Assembly (NCBI GenBank): GCA_963788145.1
Contig: CAWBFQ010000006.1
Span: forward strand, 310,001-374,000
Reading direction: 5' to 3'
From: UTCFX2 sp963788145
Lineage (GTDB): Bacteria > Chloroflexota > Anaerolineae > Anaerolineales > UBA4823
Length of the DNA: 64,000 bases
Part shown: piece after piece, positions 47,375-55,322 of the stretch
Position numbering within the stretch: the stretch's first letter is position 1
Layout of the letters: every line of letters starts with the position of its first letter
Made by a program: the position numbers and the translations under genes
Notes under the pieces: model-generated
Seen by the model: the letters and a program-made list of their open reading frames with translations, nothing else
Told to the model about the DNA's origin: nothing
The model's database searches: none

Positions 47375-48832
47375 TTAAATCTCGACGAAATACGCCTCCG
47401 CTGCCCGATCGATCAATTGGGGGGTCATTTCGGGAGCGACATTGAGATAACGCGCGATGTCCAAAATCTGATCGCAGAGATCGCGCGGGTGAGAAGCGCG
47501 CATTTTGCGATCTCTGCGGATATACCATTCCTGAAGCAAGTAGGCCAGCCCCGAATCGCTGTACTCCAGATTCTTGGACGCAGCAACATCTTTAAATATT
47601 CCGCGAAACTCCTCATAAGATGGGTCTTTGATTTCGATTTTATGCCGTAAGCGTCTCAAGAAAGCTTCATCCACCAGATCTTTGGGCGGCAGGTTGGTTG
47701 AAAAGATGACCAATACATCAAATGGAACTTCAACTTTTCGGCCAGTGTGCAGGGTTAAATAATCGATCCGGTTCTCCAAAGGCACAATCCATCGATTTAA
47801 CAGATCACGTGGCCGAATTTGCTGTCTGCCAAAATCATCGATCAAAAGAATTCCGCCGTTTGCCTTCACCTGGAAGGGGGCTTCGTAATATTTGGCTACA
47901 TCATCAAAAACCAGATCCAAACCCGCAAGGGTGAGTTCTCCCCCGACCATAATGAATGGACGATGGATGCGCACCCAACGCATATCGCGGCGCGGCCCAC
48001 TACGCAAGGATCCGGTCCCGCCTCGCAACTGGCCTGTACCTGGCCGTGCTGAGCCTGGTCCAGTTAAGGCCGTTTCTGCGGGGTTGCGCAACTGCCCGGT
48101 CCCCAGCTTCAGCGATCCTGTCCCTCCAGATCCAAAGGGCTCGTCTGGGATGATTTTTTGATTGACCGAGTCATGCAACTTAACTACCTGGCCATCGATG
48201 TAAAGCGCAAACGGGATGTACATGGATTCGTTCAGCGCCAGATTTCCTACCGCGCGGGCGATGCTGGTTTTTCCATTTCCCGGAGGGCCATATAAAAAGA
48301 TGGATGTACCAGAATTTACCGCAGGACCAATTCGCTCGTATGTTCGGTCTGTGAGCACCAAATGTGACAGCACGCGGCGAAGATCAGAGTCTTTGACCAC
48401 AGTACGGTCTCGACTTTGGGCTCGAATCGCACGATTATATGCCTCCAGGGGTACCGGCGCGGGTCCTGCGTATTGGCTGCGTTCCAGGGCTTCACGAGCG
48501 CGGGCGATGCCATGACCTGTAATACCGTAGACATAAGATCCTTCTCCCAAAGCGGCATTTTGAGCCGATTTGACCTCGACTAATTTCTCGCGTTTAAGGA
48601 TTTCAAGAAGTTGATCAATCACTGCCGGAAACGGCAAAGCTAATTCTTCGGCAATTTTAAAGCCAGAGAGATAACCCTGGTAATAAAGGACCTTTAGAGC
48701 TAGGTCTTGCAGCCACAAACCGGATAGACCTGTATCTTCAATTCTATTAATCGGCGCTGGCACAAATATTTTTCGTTCCAGATCCCGGTTGTTCATCAGG
48801 TCAGAGCTTCTAAAAGATTGATCAGAAACCAT
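47375..48832 (-). CDS. AAA+ ATPase with N-terminal winged-helix-like region and Gly-Thr repeat insert
   Basis: A 485-residue AAA+ protein. ATG 48832 is preferred over TTG 48847 (AAAGG 8 nt upstream). Residues about 35-120 look like a winged helix (KVLYYQGYLSGFKIAEELAL, VIDQLLEILKREKLVEV). The ATPase core has Walker A YGPPGNGKTSIARA, Walker B GGILLIDDFGRQQI and sensor-1 VLVIFSTNLPP. Between them lies an unusual low-complexity insert of about 45 residues made of repeats like GTGSLKL, GTGQLRN, GTGQLRG and GTGSLRS. The protein probably remodels a partner, but no substrate can be inferred. It is divergently transcribed from a GT2 gene and followed by GDPD. Confidence 0.85.
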   Translation of the reverse strand: MVSDQSFRSSDLMNNRDLERKIFVPAPINRIEDTGLSGLWLQDLALKVLYYQGYLSGFKIAEELALPFPAVIDQLLEILKREKLVEVKSAQNAALGEGSYVYGITGHGIARAREALERSQYAGPAPVPLEAYNRAIRAQSRDRTVVKDSDLRRVLSHLVLTDRTYERIGPAVNSGTSIFLYGPPGNGKTSIARAVGNLALNESMYIPFALYIDGQVVKLHDSVNQKIIPDEPFGSGGTGSLKLGTGQLRNPAETALTGPGSARPGTGQLRGGTGSLRSGPRRDMRWVRIHRPFIMVGGELTLAGLDLVFDDVAKYYEAPFQVKANGGILLIDDFGRQQIRPRDLLNRWIVPLENRIDYLTLHTGRKVEVPFDVLVIFSTNLPPKDLVDEAFLRRLRHKIEIKDPSYEEFRGIFKDVAASKNLEYSDSGLAYLLQEWYIRRDRKMRASHPRDLCDQILDIARYLNVAPEMTPQLIDRAAEAYFVEI

Positions 48833-48923
48833 TTCCACGCCTTTCAATAGACTTCTAAGTTCAGCTTTTGGCGATTATAATCTATTTAATAGTTGATCCA
48901 TAATATCCTAACAAAGAAAGAAC

Positions 48924-49613
48924 ATGATGAGCCAGATTACGGTTATTATTCCTGTATTTAATGAAGAAAATACGATTGCTGAGATTCTGAAGCGGGTTCA
49001 AGAAACCAGGCTGCCTACCGAGATATTGGTTGTTGATGATGGGTCCACTGATGGGACGAGAGAAATCCTTAAACAGTACAAAGGACATGATACCATTCGG
49101 GTTATCCTGCATGATCAAAATCAGGGCAAAGGGGCGGCGGTCACAACTGGTTTTCGTGAAGCCACAGGCGATATCCTGATTATACAGGATGCCGACCTGG
49201 AATATGATCCGCGCGATTACCAGGCGCTACTTAAACCCATTGAAGAAGGTAACGCTGAAGTGGTTTTTGGGTCTCGTTTCATGGGCGCTTCTAGAAGACC
49301 TGCCATGTTCTGGCATATGATCGCAAATAAGCTGCTGACCTTGATGACAAATATTCTCTATAACAATATTCTGACGGATATGGAGACCGGATACAAGGTT
49401 CTTCGGCGTCATGTTGTAGAAGATATGCAAATTCATGCACGCCGATTTGATTTCGAGCCCGAATTCACTGCCAAGGTGCTGAAGCGTCATCTGCGCATCT
49501 ATGAAGTCCCAATTACTTTCAACCCACGCGATTATGAAGAAGGTAAAAAAATCAAATTGCGGGATGCCTTTGAGGCCGTTTGGACCCTGTTGAAATACCG
49601 CTTTGTGGATTAA
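48924..49613 (+). CDS. Family 2 glycosyltransferase (polyprenyl/dolichyl-phosphate sugar synthase-like)
   Basis: A 229-residue GT-A enzyme without membrane helices. The nucleotide-sugar site is shown by VIIPVFNEENTI, VVDDGSTDGT and the DxD in IIQDADLEYDPRDY; VVFGSRFMG and TDMETGYKVLRR follow, a pattern typical of DPM1-like and related polyprenyl-phosphate glycosyltransferases. The C-terminal INFNPRDYEEGKKIK-type basic segment (here ITFNPRDYEEGKKIKLRD) is also shared with that group. It probably transfers a sugar to a lipid carrier for surface glycan or glycoprotein synthesis. It stands alone between the AAA+ gene and recJ. Confidence 0.88.
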   Translation: MMSQITVIIPVFNEENTIAEILKRVQETRLPTEILVVDDGSTDGTREILKQYKGHDTIRVILHDQNQGKGAAVTTGFREATGDILIIQDADLEYDPRDYQALLKPIEEGNAEVVFGSRFMGASRRPAMFWHMIANKLLTLMTNILYNNILTDMETGYKVLRRHVVEDMQIHARRFDFEPEFTAKVLKRHLRIYEVPITFNPRDYEEGKKIKLRDAFEAVWTLLKYRFVD

Positions 49614-49652
49614 TTCCCCCGGGGAAATTTGAAAGAATCCTGCAATTTGCTT

Positions 49653-51374
49653 TCATGACTTGCCGGCAAATTGAATATCCTTCACGTTAAGTTGAAGGGT
49701 TTCATTGCCATTGAATCTATTAAGTTCGAAGGTAAAGAGAAGATCAAGAAATAAAGGTAGGTCGGGCTGGAGGAATCCCTGGCGGAACGCGATCGCGTCA
49801 TAGGTGATATGACCATCCGTAACAACCAGTTTTAGATGAGAGTTGTCTTTTCCGACCGTCCGGCTATTTTTTACTTTCACGCCACGGCTGATAAAGGCCG
49901 CCGCTGGATTCCCATTTCCGGTGGGTTCAAGATACATTAGGTCCTTCAAAAGTTGGGGGGTTAGATCCGAAAGCCCGACTTCCATATCTGCCTGGAGGCG
50001 CGGACGAAGATCCAGGCCGCCTAGTTCGCTCAGGACAATGGCTTGCAGGCGGTTGATCAATTCGGGTAAGTTCGAATTTCTGACTGTAAATCCGGCCGCG
50101 GCTGAATGCCCGCCATGACGAACCATCAGATCGGCGCATTGATCCAGGGCATGTGTAATGTGAAATTCGGGGATACTGCGGCATGATGCGCGTGTAAACT
50201 CTTCACCCTGGGAGGCCACCACTGCAGGCCGGTAATATTTTTCCATTAATCGAGCCGCAGCCAGACCGATCACACCCGGGCTGTAGTCTTGGCTTGCCGC
50301 AAATAATAACAATGTATTTGGATCATCTAATAGCGCTATCTCTTCGGCGTGCGCCTGGATGGCGCGGGTGATCTCTTGTCTCTCGCGATTTTGATTTTCA
50401 AGTTGTTGCGCCAACCGCCCAGCCTCGCCCACATCCCGGGTTAACAGCAGATTCAATGCAGCCAGGGCGGAATCAAGACGCCCAGCCGCATTTAAGCGCG
50501 GTCCCAAACCAAAGCCGATACTGTCTGCGGTGATGCTCTCCCGGTTGATCTGGGCGACGCCTATCAGAGACATGATGCCCTGCCGGTGAGGTCTGCGGAT
50601 GTACTCTAATCCGGTCCGTACCAGCGACCGGTTTTCACCGGTCAAAGGGACTAGATCAGCGACCGTGCCCAGGGCGACCAGGTCCAGATAATCAACCGCA
50701 GGAGAGGTATAAGGTCCAGTTGGCTGGCTGGCGCCTGTTTTCTCCAGCAGGGCGCAAGCCAACTTGAAGGCCAACCCCACCCCGGCTAGGTCCTTATCTG
50801 GATAAAGGTCGTTTGGTTGTTTGGGGTCAATCAGCGCTATTGCCGGGGGGAGTAATTCGCCAGGATGGTGATGGTCGGTGATGATCAGATCAATGCCGAT
50901 TTTTCGGGCATGCTCGGCTTCATCGATTGACCGAACTCCACAATCTACGGTGATGACCAGTTTTATTCCATCAGAAGCCAGAAGATCCAGCGCTTCAATA
51001 TTCAGCCCATAACCATCATCAAACCGATTTGGGATATACCCCCGGGCGCTCCCGCCGAGCCTGAGAATGACATCTGTCAACAAAGCCGTAGCCGTAACGC
51101 CGTCTGCATCATAATCTCCGTAGACAGCAATGGGTTCGTCGTGACTGATGGCATACCAAATCCGCTCGACAGCCGCAGGGATGCCGAGCATCTTTTCGGG
51201 TTGGTTATCTTCAGGGGGGAGCGCACTCAGATATTTTTGCGCCGATTCTAATGTCTCAAATTTGCGGTTATACAGGATCTGGCGCAGGATGGCGGGAAAT
51301 TTGCCCAGCTCCTGGTTTGCTTCGGGCGGCAGTGGTGATGGGACTATCCATTCTTTCGATAGATATGTGGGCAT
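49653..51374 (-). CDS. recJ: Single-stranded-DNA-specific exonuclease RecJ
   Basis: A 573-residue 5'-3' single-strand exonuclease of recombination and repair. DHH-family motifs are clear: AVYGDYDADGVTATALL (motif I), TVDCGVRS (II), IITDHHHPGE (III) and IDPKQPND (IV), then GLGPRLNAAGRLD and, in the DHHA1 domain, RHGGHSAAAGFTV; an OB-like C-terminal domain follows. The frame runs on to 51404, but ATG 51374 gives the usual MPTYLSKEW N terminus and lies just after a -10 box. It converges with the GT2 gene and is divergent from yvcK. Confidence 0.95.
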   Translation of the reverse strand: MPTYLSKEWIVPSPLPPEANQELGKFPAILRQILYNRKFETLESAQKYLSALPPEDNQPEKMLGIPAAVERIWYAISHDEPIAVYGDYDADGVTATALLTDVILRLGGSARGYIPNRFDDGYGLNIEALDLLASDGIKLVITVDCGVRSIDEAEHARKIGIDLIITDHHHPGELLPPAIALIDPKQPNDLYPDKDLAGVGLAFKLACALLEKTGASQPTGPYTSPAVDYLDLVALGTVADLVPLTGENRSLVRTGLEYIRRPHRQGIMSLIGVAQINRESITADSIGFGLGPRLNAAGRLDSALAALNLLLTRDVGEAGRLAQQLENQNRERQEITRAIQAHAEEIALLDDPNTLLLFAASQDYSPGVIGLAAARLMEKYYRPAVVASQGEEFTRASCRSIPEFHITHALDQCADLMVRHGGHSAAAGFTVRNSNLPELINRLQAIVLSELGGLDLRPRLQADMEVGLSDLTPQLLKDLMYLEPTGNGNPAAAFISRGVKVKNSRTVGKDNSHLKLVVTDGHITYDAIAFRQGFLQPDLPLFLDLLFTFELNRFNGNETLQLNVKDIQFAGKS

Positions 51375-51381
51375 TGTTGAG

Positions 51382-51411
51382 AGTATAGCATAAAAAAAGC
51401 CCATTTTTCAC
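51382..51411 (-). promoter_or_regulatory. Putative recJ promoter (leaderless type)
   Basis: On the minus strand GTGAAA (51411-51406), 18 nt, TATACT (51387-51382), with the recJ ATG (51374) 7 nt after the -10 box and no Shine-Dalgarno. The -35 match is weak. It is back to back with the yvcK promoter. Confidence 0.35.
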
Positions 51412-51412
51412 G

Positions 51413-51441
51413 TTGACGAGATGTTAAAAGCCTGCTATCAT
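51413..51441 (+). promoter_or_regulatory. Promoter of yvcK (leaderless type)
   Basis: TTGACG (51413-51418), 17 nt, TATCAT (51436-51441). ATG 51453 lies 11 nt after the -10 box, and the intervening CGTAAATTGGC holds no Shine-Dalgarno, so the message should have a leader of about 0-5 nt. Confidence 0.6.
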
Positions 51442-51452
51442 CGTAAATTGGC

Positions 51453-52790
51453 ATGAATGCAAATCCCAAGAAATCCCTCCTGCAGAAATTGTTGGAAAAA
51501 CTGGACGAAATGACCACCTGGTTAATCCCGGGATTGGGTGTAAAACGCTGGTTGGTGATCATCCTGCTTGGCATCACGCTGCTTGGTATTGGTTTAGGGA
51601 TCGGGTTGTTGGAAATTTATCGAACGGCTCCAGATACCTGGTGGTTGCCGGCTTTGTCTGCTGCTTCTTTACGTTTTCTCCCCCGTCCATTGCGGGTGCT
51701 GATTTTCTTAGGGATCGGTTTTGGGCTGGTATTATATGGGATTTTTGAGCTCAATCACACAATTATTAAGCCCTTTCTGCGCCCAGGCGAACGGGTAGCG
51801 ACTGCATTACGATTGCATCGCCAACGCGGGCGAGGTCCACGGGTTGTGGCGATTGGCGGCGGTCATGGTTTGGCGTCTTTGCTACGTGGGATCAAAGCAT
51901 ATACCAATCATATCACTGCGATTGTGACTGTGGCGGATGACGGCGGGTCTTCGGGGCGCTTGCGGAAACAATTTGGCATTTTACCTCCTGGCGACATTCG
52001 CAATTGCCTGGCAGCGCTCTCATCCGATGAAGCCTTGTTAGCCCAACTCTTTCAATATCGCTTTTCTACCGGGGAAACAGGTCTAGATGGTCATTCCTTT
52101 GGGAATCTGTTCATCAGCGCTCTGGCGGAGATCACTGGTAGTTTTGAAGCTGCGGTTGCTAAATCGGGCCGGGTTCTGGCGGTCCAGGGTCAGGTGCTTC
52201 CATCAACTCTGCATAACGTCCGTTTGGAAGCCGATGTGGAGCTATCTGACACAACCAATCAGGTTCGCATTCAGGGAGAGAGCCAAATCCCAAAGACAAA
52301 CGGCAAAGTAAAGCGTGTTTGGATCGAGCCGGGAAATCCACCGGCCTTCCCATTGGCTATTCAGGCGATCTTGGCCGCCGATCTGATCATCATTGGTCCG
52401 GGCAGCTTATATACCAGCCTGTTGCCAAATCTACTCGTCCCTGATCTTGTGCAAGCGATCCAGGCCAGCCGAGCGTTGAAAATATTTGTATGTAATGTCG
52501 CTACGGAAAGAGGCGAAACGACGGATTATAATTGCGGCGACCACATTCGGGTGATTGAAGAACATGTTTCTGGAAGGTTATTTGATATCGCAATCGCGAA
52601 TAACCAACATGACGGAACTTTACCCCCCTCGGTCCAGTGGGTACGCATTGAGCCAGATCTAGTTGAGGATTATTCGATCCATCCGGCGGATCTGGTAAAC
52701 TCTCTCTATCCATGGCGGCATGATTCCCGAAAACTAGCGCAAGTAGTCATCGATTTGTATCAGGAACGAACTGGACCTCTGGTAGAATAG
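51453..52790 (+). CDS. yvcK: YvcK/CofD-family protein with N-terminal membrane helices
   Basis: A 445-residue protein of the YvcK (gluconeogenesis factor) family. In firmicutes and actinobacteria YvcK (CuvA) binds UDP-GlcNAc and is needed for growth on gluconeogenic carbon and for envelope shape. Residues about 30-110 hold two membrane helices (WLVIILLGITLLGIGLGIGL; LRVLIFLGIGFGLVLYGIF), absent from the Bacillus protein. The cytoplasmic core begins VVAIGGGHGLASLLRGIK, with TVADDGGSSGRLRKQFG, PPGDIRNCLAAL, DGHSFGNLF and IIIGPGSLYTSLLPNLLVP. The next genes are gap, pgk and tpiA, so the location fits a link to central carbon flow, although gap has its own leader. Confidence 0.9.
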   Translation: MNANPKKSLLQKLLEKLDEMTTWLIPGLGVKRWLVIILLGITLLGIGLGIGLLEIYRTAPDTWWLPALSAASLRFLPRPLRVLIFLGIGFGLVLYGIFELNHTIIKPFLRPGERVATALRLHRQRGRGPRVVAIGGGHGLASLLRGIKAYTNHITAIVTVADDGGSSGRLRKQFGILPPGDIRNCLAALSSDEALLAQLFQYRFSTGETGLDGHSFGNLFISALAEITGSFEAAVAKSGRVLAVQGQVLPSTLHNVRLEADVELSDTTNQVRIQGESQIPKTNGKVKRVWIEPGNPPAFPLAIQAILAADLIIIGPGSLYTSLLPNLLVPDLVQAIQASRALKIFVCNVATERGETTDYNCGDHIRVIEEHVSGRLFDIAIANNQHDGTLPPSVQWVRIEPDLVEDYSIHPADLVNSLYPWRHDSRKLAQVVIDLYQERTGPLVE

Positions 52791-52901
52791 GAACGAATTT
52801 TCAACGAATGGATTATCAAACCGATCCTTGGATTGGAGAACCAACGAAAAAAGAAGCGTGTGTAGAATGATTAGAAATCAATTTTCTTACGGAGGATTAC
52901 A

Positions 52902-53957
52902 ATGACAGTAAAAGTAGGTATCAATGGTTTTGGCCGCATCGGTCGGCAGGTCTTGAAAGCCGTGCGGGATTTTCACCCCGATGAATTGGAAGTCGTGGCT
53001 TTCAACGACATCGGCGATCTCAAGACGATGGCTCATCTCCTAAAATATGATTCAAATTATGGGAAATTTGACGGCTTGGTGGAAGTGGGTGATGGTCAGT
53101 TGATGATCGATGGTAAGCCGGTCAAAGTTTTTAAAGAAACAGACCCGGCGAACATTCCCTGGGGTGAACTGGGTGTAGATATCGTTGTCGAAAGCACCGG
53201 TATTTTCACAATCAAGAGCGACGGTGTTAATAAAAAGGGCAAGACGGTTAAAGGCGCTGAGAACCATATCACGAAAGGCGGCGCGAAGAAAGTCATCATC
53301 TCAGCTCCTGCTGAAGGTGAAGATTTGACGGTGGTGTTGGGCGTGAATGATCAGATGTATGATCCAAAGAAGCATCATGTTGTTTCGAATGCTTCCTGCA
53401 CGACGAATGGTCTGGCGCCAGCAGTTAAGGTCGTCAATGATAAGTATAAGATCGTGCGTGGCTTCATGACCACCATCCATGCATACACCAACGACCAGAA
53501 AATTCTTGATTTGCCCCATAGCGACCTGCGCCGGGCCCGCGCAGCAGCCATGAGTATTATCCCGACCACAACTGGCGCTGCTAAGGCCATCAAGCTGGTC
53601 ATCCCTGAACTGGCGGGGAAGCTGGATGGTTACGCTTTGCGTGTTCCCACATCCACAGTATCGGTGATCGATTTGACTGTTGAACTGGAAAAAGCCGTAA
53701 CCACCGAACAGTTACGTCAGGATTATCGTGATGCTGCCGCTGGGGCTTTGAAGGGTATTCTGGGGGCAGCGGATGAGCCTTTGGTTAGTATTGATTATAA
53801 GGGCGATCCACGCAGTTCAATCGTTGATCTGCCGTTCACCCTGGTGCTTGGCAAAGAGGCTGGAACGCTGGTGAAGATTGTCGCCTGGTATGACAATGAA
53901 TGGGGTTATTCGGTCCGGACGGCGGACTTGGCCGCTCTGATGGCCAAATCTCTATAA
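52902..53957 (+). CDS. gap: Glyceraldehyde-3-phosphate dehydrogenase
   Basis: A 351-residue NAD-dependent GAPDH. Seen: VGINGFGRIGRQVLKAV (Rossmann start), the catalytic cysteine in SNASCTTNGLAPAVKV (about 165), the sugar-phosphate site MTTIHAYTNDQKILD, ARAAAMSIIPTTTGAAKA, and WYDNEWGYSVR at the end. It is some 15 residues longer than typical type I enzymes because of Lys-rich segments near VNKKGKTVKGAENHI. ATG 52902 follows ACGGAGGATTACA. It starts the gap-pgk-kinase-tpiA group; a structured hairpin follows before pgk. Confidence 0.97.
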   Translation: MTVKVGINGFGRIGRQVLKAVRDFHPDELEVVAFNDIGDLKTMAHLLKYDSNYGKFDGLVEVGDGQLMIDGKPVKVFKETDPANIPWGELGVDIVVESTGIFTIKSDGVNKKGKTVKGAENHITKGGAKKVIISAPAEGEDLTVVLGVNDQMYDPKKHHVVSNASCTTNGLAPAVKVVNDKYKIVRGFMTTIHAYTNDQKILDLPHSDLRRARAAAMSIIPTTTGAAKAIKLVIPELAGKLDGYALRVPTSTVSVIDLTVELEKAVTTEQLRQDYRDAAAGALKGILGAADEPLVSIDYKGDPRSSIVDLPFTLVLGKEAGTLVKIVAWYDNEWGYSVRTADLAALMAKSL

Positions 53958-53973
53958 ACTTAGATGGAGTTCG

Positions 53974-54020
53974 AAAGGGGTCATATGGGTTGCGTCTGCC
54001 GCAAAGCGTATGGCCCCTTT
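53974..54020 (+). promoter_or_regulatory. Long hairpin (attenuator or processing site) between gap and pgk
   Basis: AAAGGGGTCATATG (53974-53987) pairs with CGTATGGCCCCTTT (54007-54020) over 14 bp with two G-U pairs; inside, TTGCG (53990-53994) pairs with CGCAA (54000-54004) around TCTGC. The stem ends in TTTTCT and is followed at once by the pgk ribosome site GGAGG. It could be a partial terminator, an mRNA-stabilising end for gap, or a structure that controls pgk translation. Confidence 0.6.
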
Positions 54021-54033
54021 TCTGGAGGAAGCC

Positions 54034-55209
54034 ATGTTCAATAAGAAGCTTGTCTCGGACATTGATGTACAAGGGAAGAAAGTCCTGGTGCGCGTTGATT
54101 TCAACGTTCCAATTAAAGATGGTAAGGTTGTGGATGATACCCGCATTCGGGCAGCGCTCCCCACGATAAACTATTTGCTGGATCACGGCGCGTCCGTTAT
54201 CCTTTGCTCTCATCTTGGTCGTCCAAAAGAAGGACCAGACCCAAAATATTCCATGCGACCCACAGCAGAATATTTATCCGGGTTGCTGCAAAGACCGGTT
54301 GCTTTCTCTGAAGAAGCCATCGGTCCGGTTGCAGAGTCTGTCGCCAAATCTCTAAAGCCGGGCGAAGTGTTGGTCCTGGAGAATACCCGCTTTTATAAAG
54401 GCGAAACAAAAAATGATCCTGAAATGGCCAAACAACTGGCTGAATTGGCTGATATCTATGTAAACGATGCTTTCGGCTCGGCGCACCGGGCGCATGCCTC
54501 CACGGAAGGAGTTGCTAAATTCCTGCCGGGCGTTGCTGGCTTTTTAATGGAGAAAGAGATCAAATACCTGGGTCAGGCGATTTCGGAACCGAAGCGACCT
54601 TTTGTTGCCATTCTAGGCGGAGCTAAGATCGTTGATAAAATTGGTGTGATTCGCAACTTGCTGACGAAAGCTGATCTGGTATTAATTGGCGGCGGAATGG
54701 CAAATACCTTCTTCAAGGCCCAGGGTTATCCCGTGGGTGATTCGCTTGTCGACGAAGATGCCTTGGAAACCGCTCGTGAACTGCTTCAGAAAGGTACAAA
54801 CCGCTTAAGATTACCGGTGGACGTGGTCGTTGCGGATCGCTTCGATGATAACGCGGAGCATAATGTGATGGAGATGGGACCTGTTCCTGACGGTTGGAGG
54901 ATCATGGATATTGGTCCTGAGACGGTGCTTGCCTATGGCAAGACGCTGCATAGCGCCGGGACAATTGTCTGGAATGGTCCGATGGGTGTCTTTGAATTTC
55001 CCAACTTCGCCCAGGGCACATTTGGTGTCGCCAGAGCGGTTGCCGAGAGTAATGCAGTTTCCATTGTTGGGGGTGGAGATTCTGTATCTGCGATCAATCA
55101 ATCCGGTTTGAGTGAACGGATCACCCATATCTCCACTGGCGGAGGAGCTTCATTGGAGATGCTGGAGGGTTTGGTATTACCTGGGGTTGCGGCATTACAG
55201 GATAAGTAA
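54034..55209 (+). CDS. pgk: Phosphoglycerate kinase
   Basis: A 391-residue glycolytic kinase (1,3-bisphosphoglycerate + ADP to 3-phosphoglycerate + ATP). ATG 54034 with GGAGG 6 nt upstream gives MFNKKLVSDIDVQGKKVLVRVDFN. Family marks are VLVRVDFNVP, ILCSHLGRPKEG, LVLENTRFYKGE, DAFGSAHRAHAST, GGAKIVDKI and the nucleotide loop VSIVGGGDSVSAI. The frame is open upstream to 54010, but that start lies inside the hairpin. A strong terminator follows the stop. Confidence 0.97.
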   Translation: MFNKKLVSDIDVQGKKVLVRVDFNVPIKDGKVVDDTRIRAALPTINYLLDHGASVILCSHLGRPKEGPDPKYSMRPTAEYLSGLLQRPVAFSEEAIGPVAESVAKSLKPGEVLVLENTRFYKGETKNDPEMAKQLAELADIYVNDAFGSAHRAHASTEGVAKFLPGVAGFLMEKEIKYLGQAISEPKRPFVAILGGAKIVDKIGVIRNLLTKADLVLIGGGMANTFFKAQGYPVGDSLVDEDALETARELLQKGTNRLRLPVDVVVADRFDDNAEHNVMEMGPVPDGWRIMDIGPETVLAYGKTLHSAGTIVWNGPMGVFEFPNFAQGTFGVARAVAESNAVSIVGGGDSVSAINQSGLSERITHISTGGGASLEMLEGLVLPGVAALQDK

Positions 55210-55220
55210 TTTGGATACTA

Positions 55221-55261
55221 GTGAGGGATAAAGGAGCCGCCTTTGTCCCTCACCATTTTTT
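55221..55261 (+). terminator. Rho-independent terminator after pgk
   Basis: A 14-bp stem GTGAGGGATAAAGG (55221-55234) / CCTTTGTCCCTCAC (55240-55253) with one G-U pair, a 5-nt loop AGCCG and a T-run at 55256-55261. It lies 11 nt after the pgk stop and separates gap-pgk from the kinase-tpiA genes. Confidence 0.85.
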
Positions 55262-55322
55262 AGCCCCGATTTCAAGGGAAACCCCAAACGACTGGATTTG
55301 CCTTGCAATATTGGAGTCAGTC

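Noticed and set aside
49611..49630. The near-perfect palindrome AATTCCCCCGGGGAAATT between the GT2 gene and recJ
   Set aside because: There is no room for a loop and no T-run; it cannot be called a terminator, and a chance CG-rich palindrome is possible.
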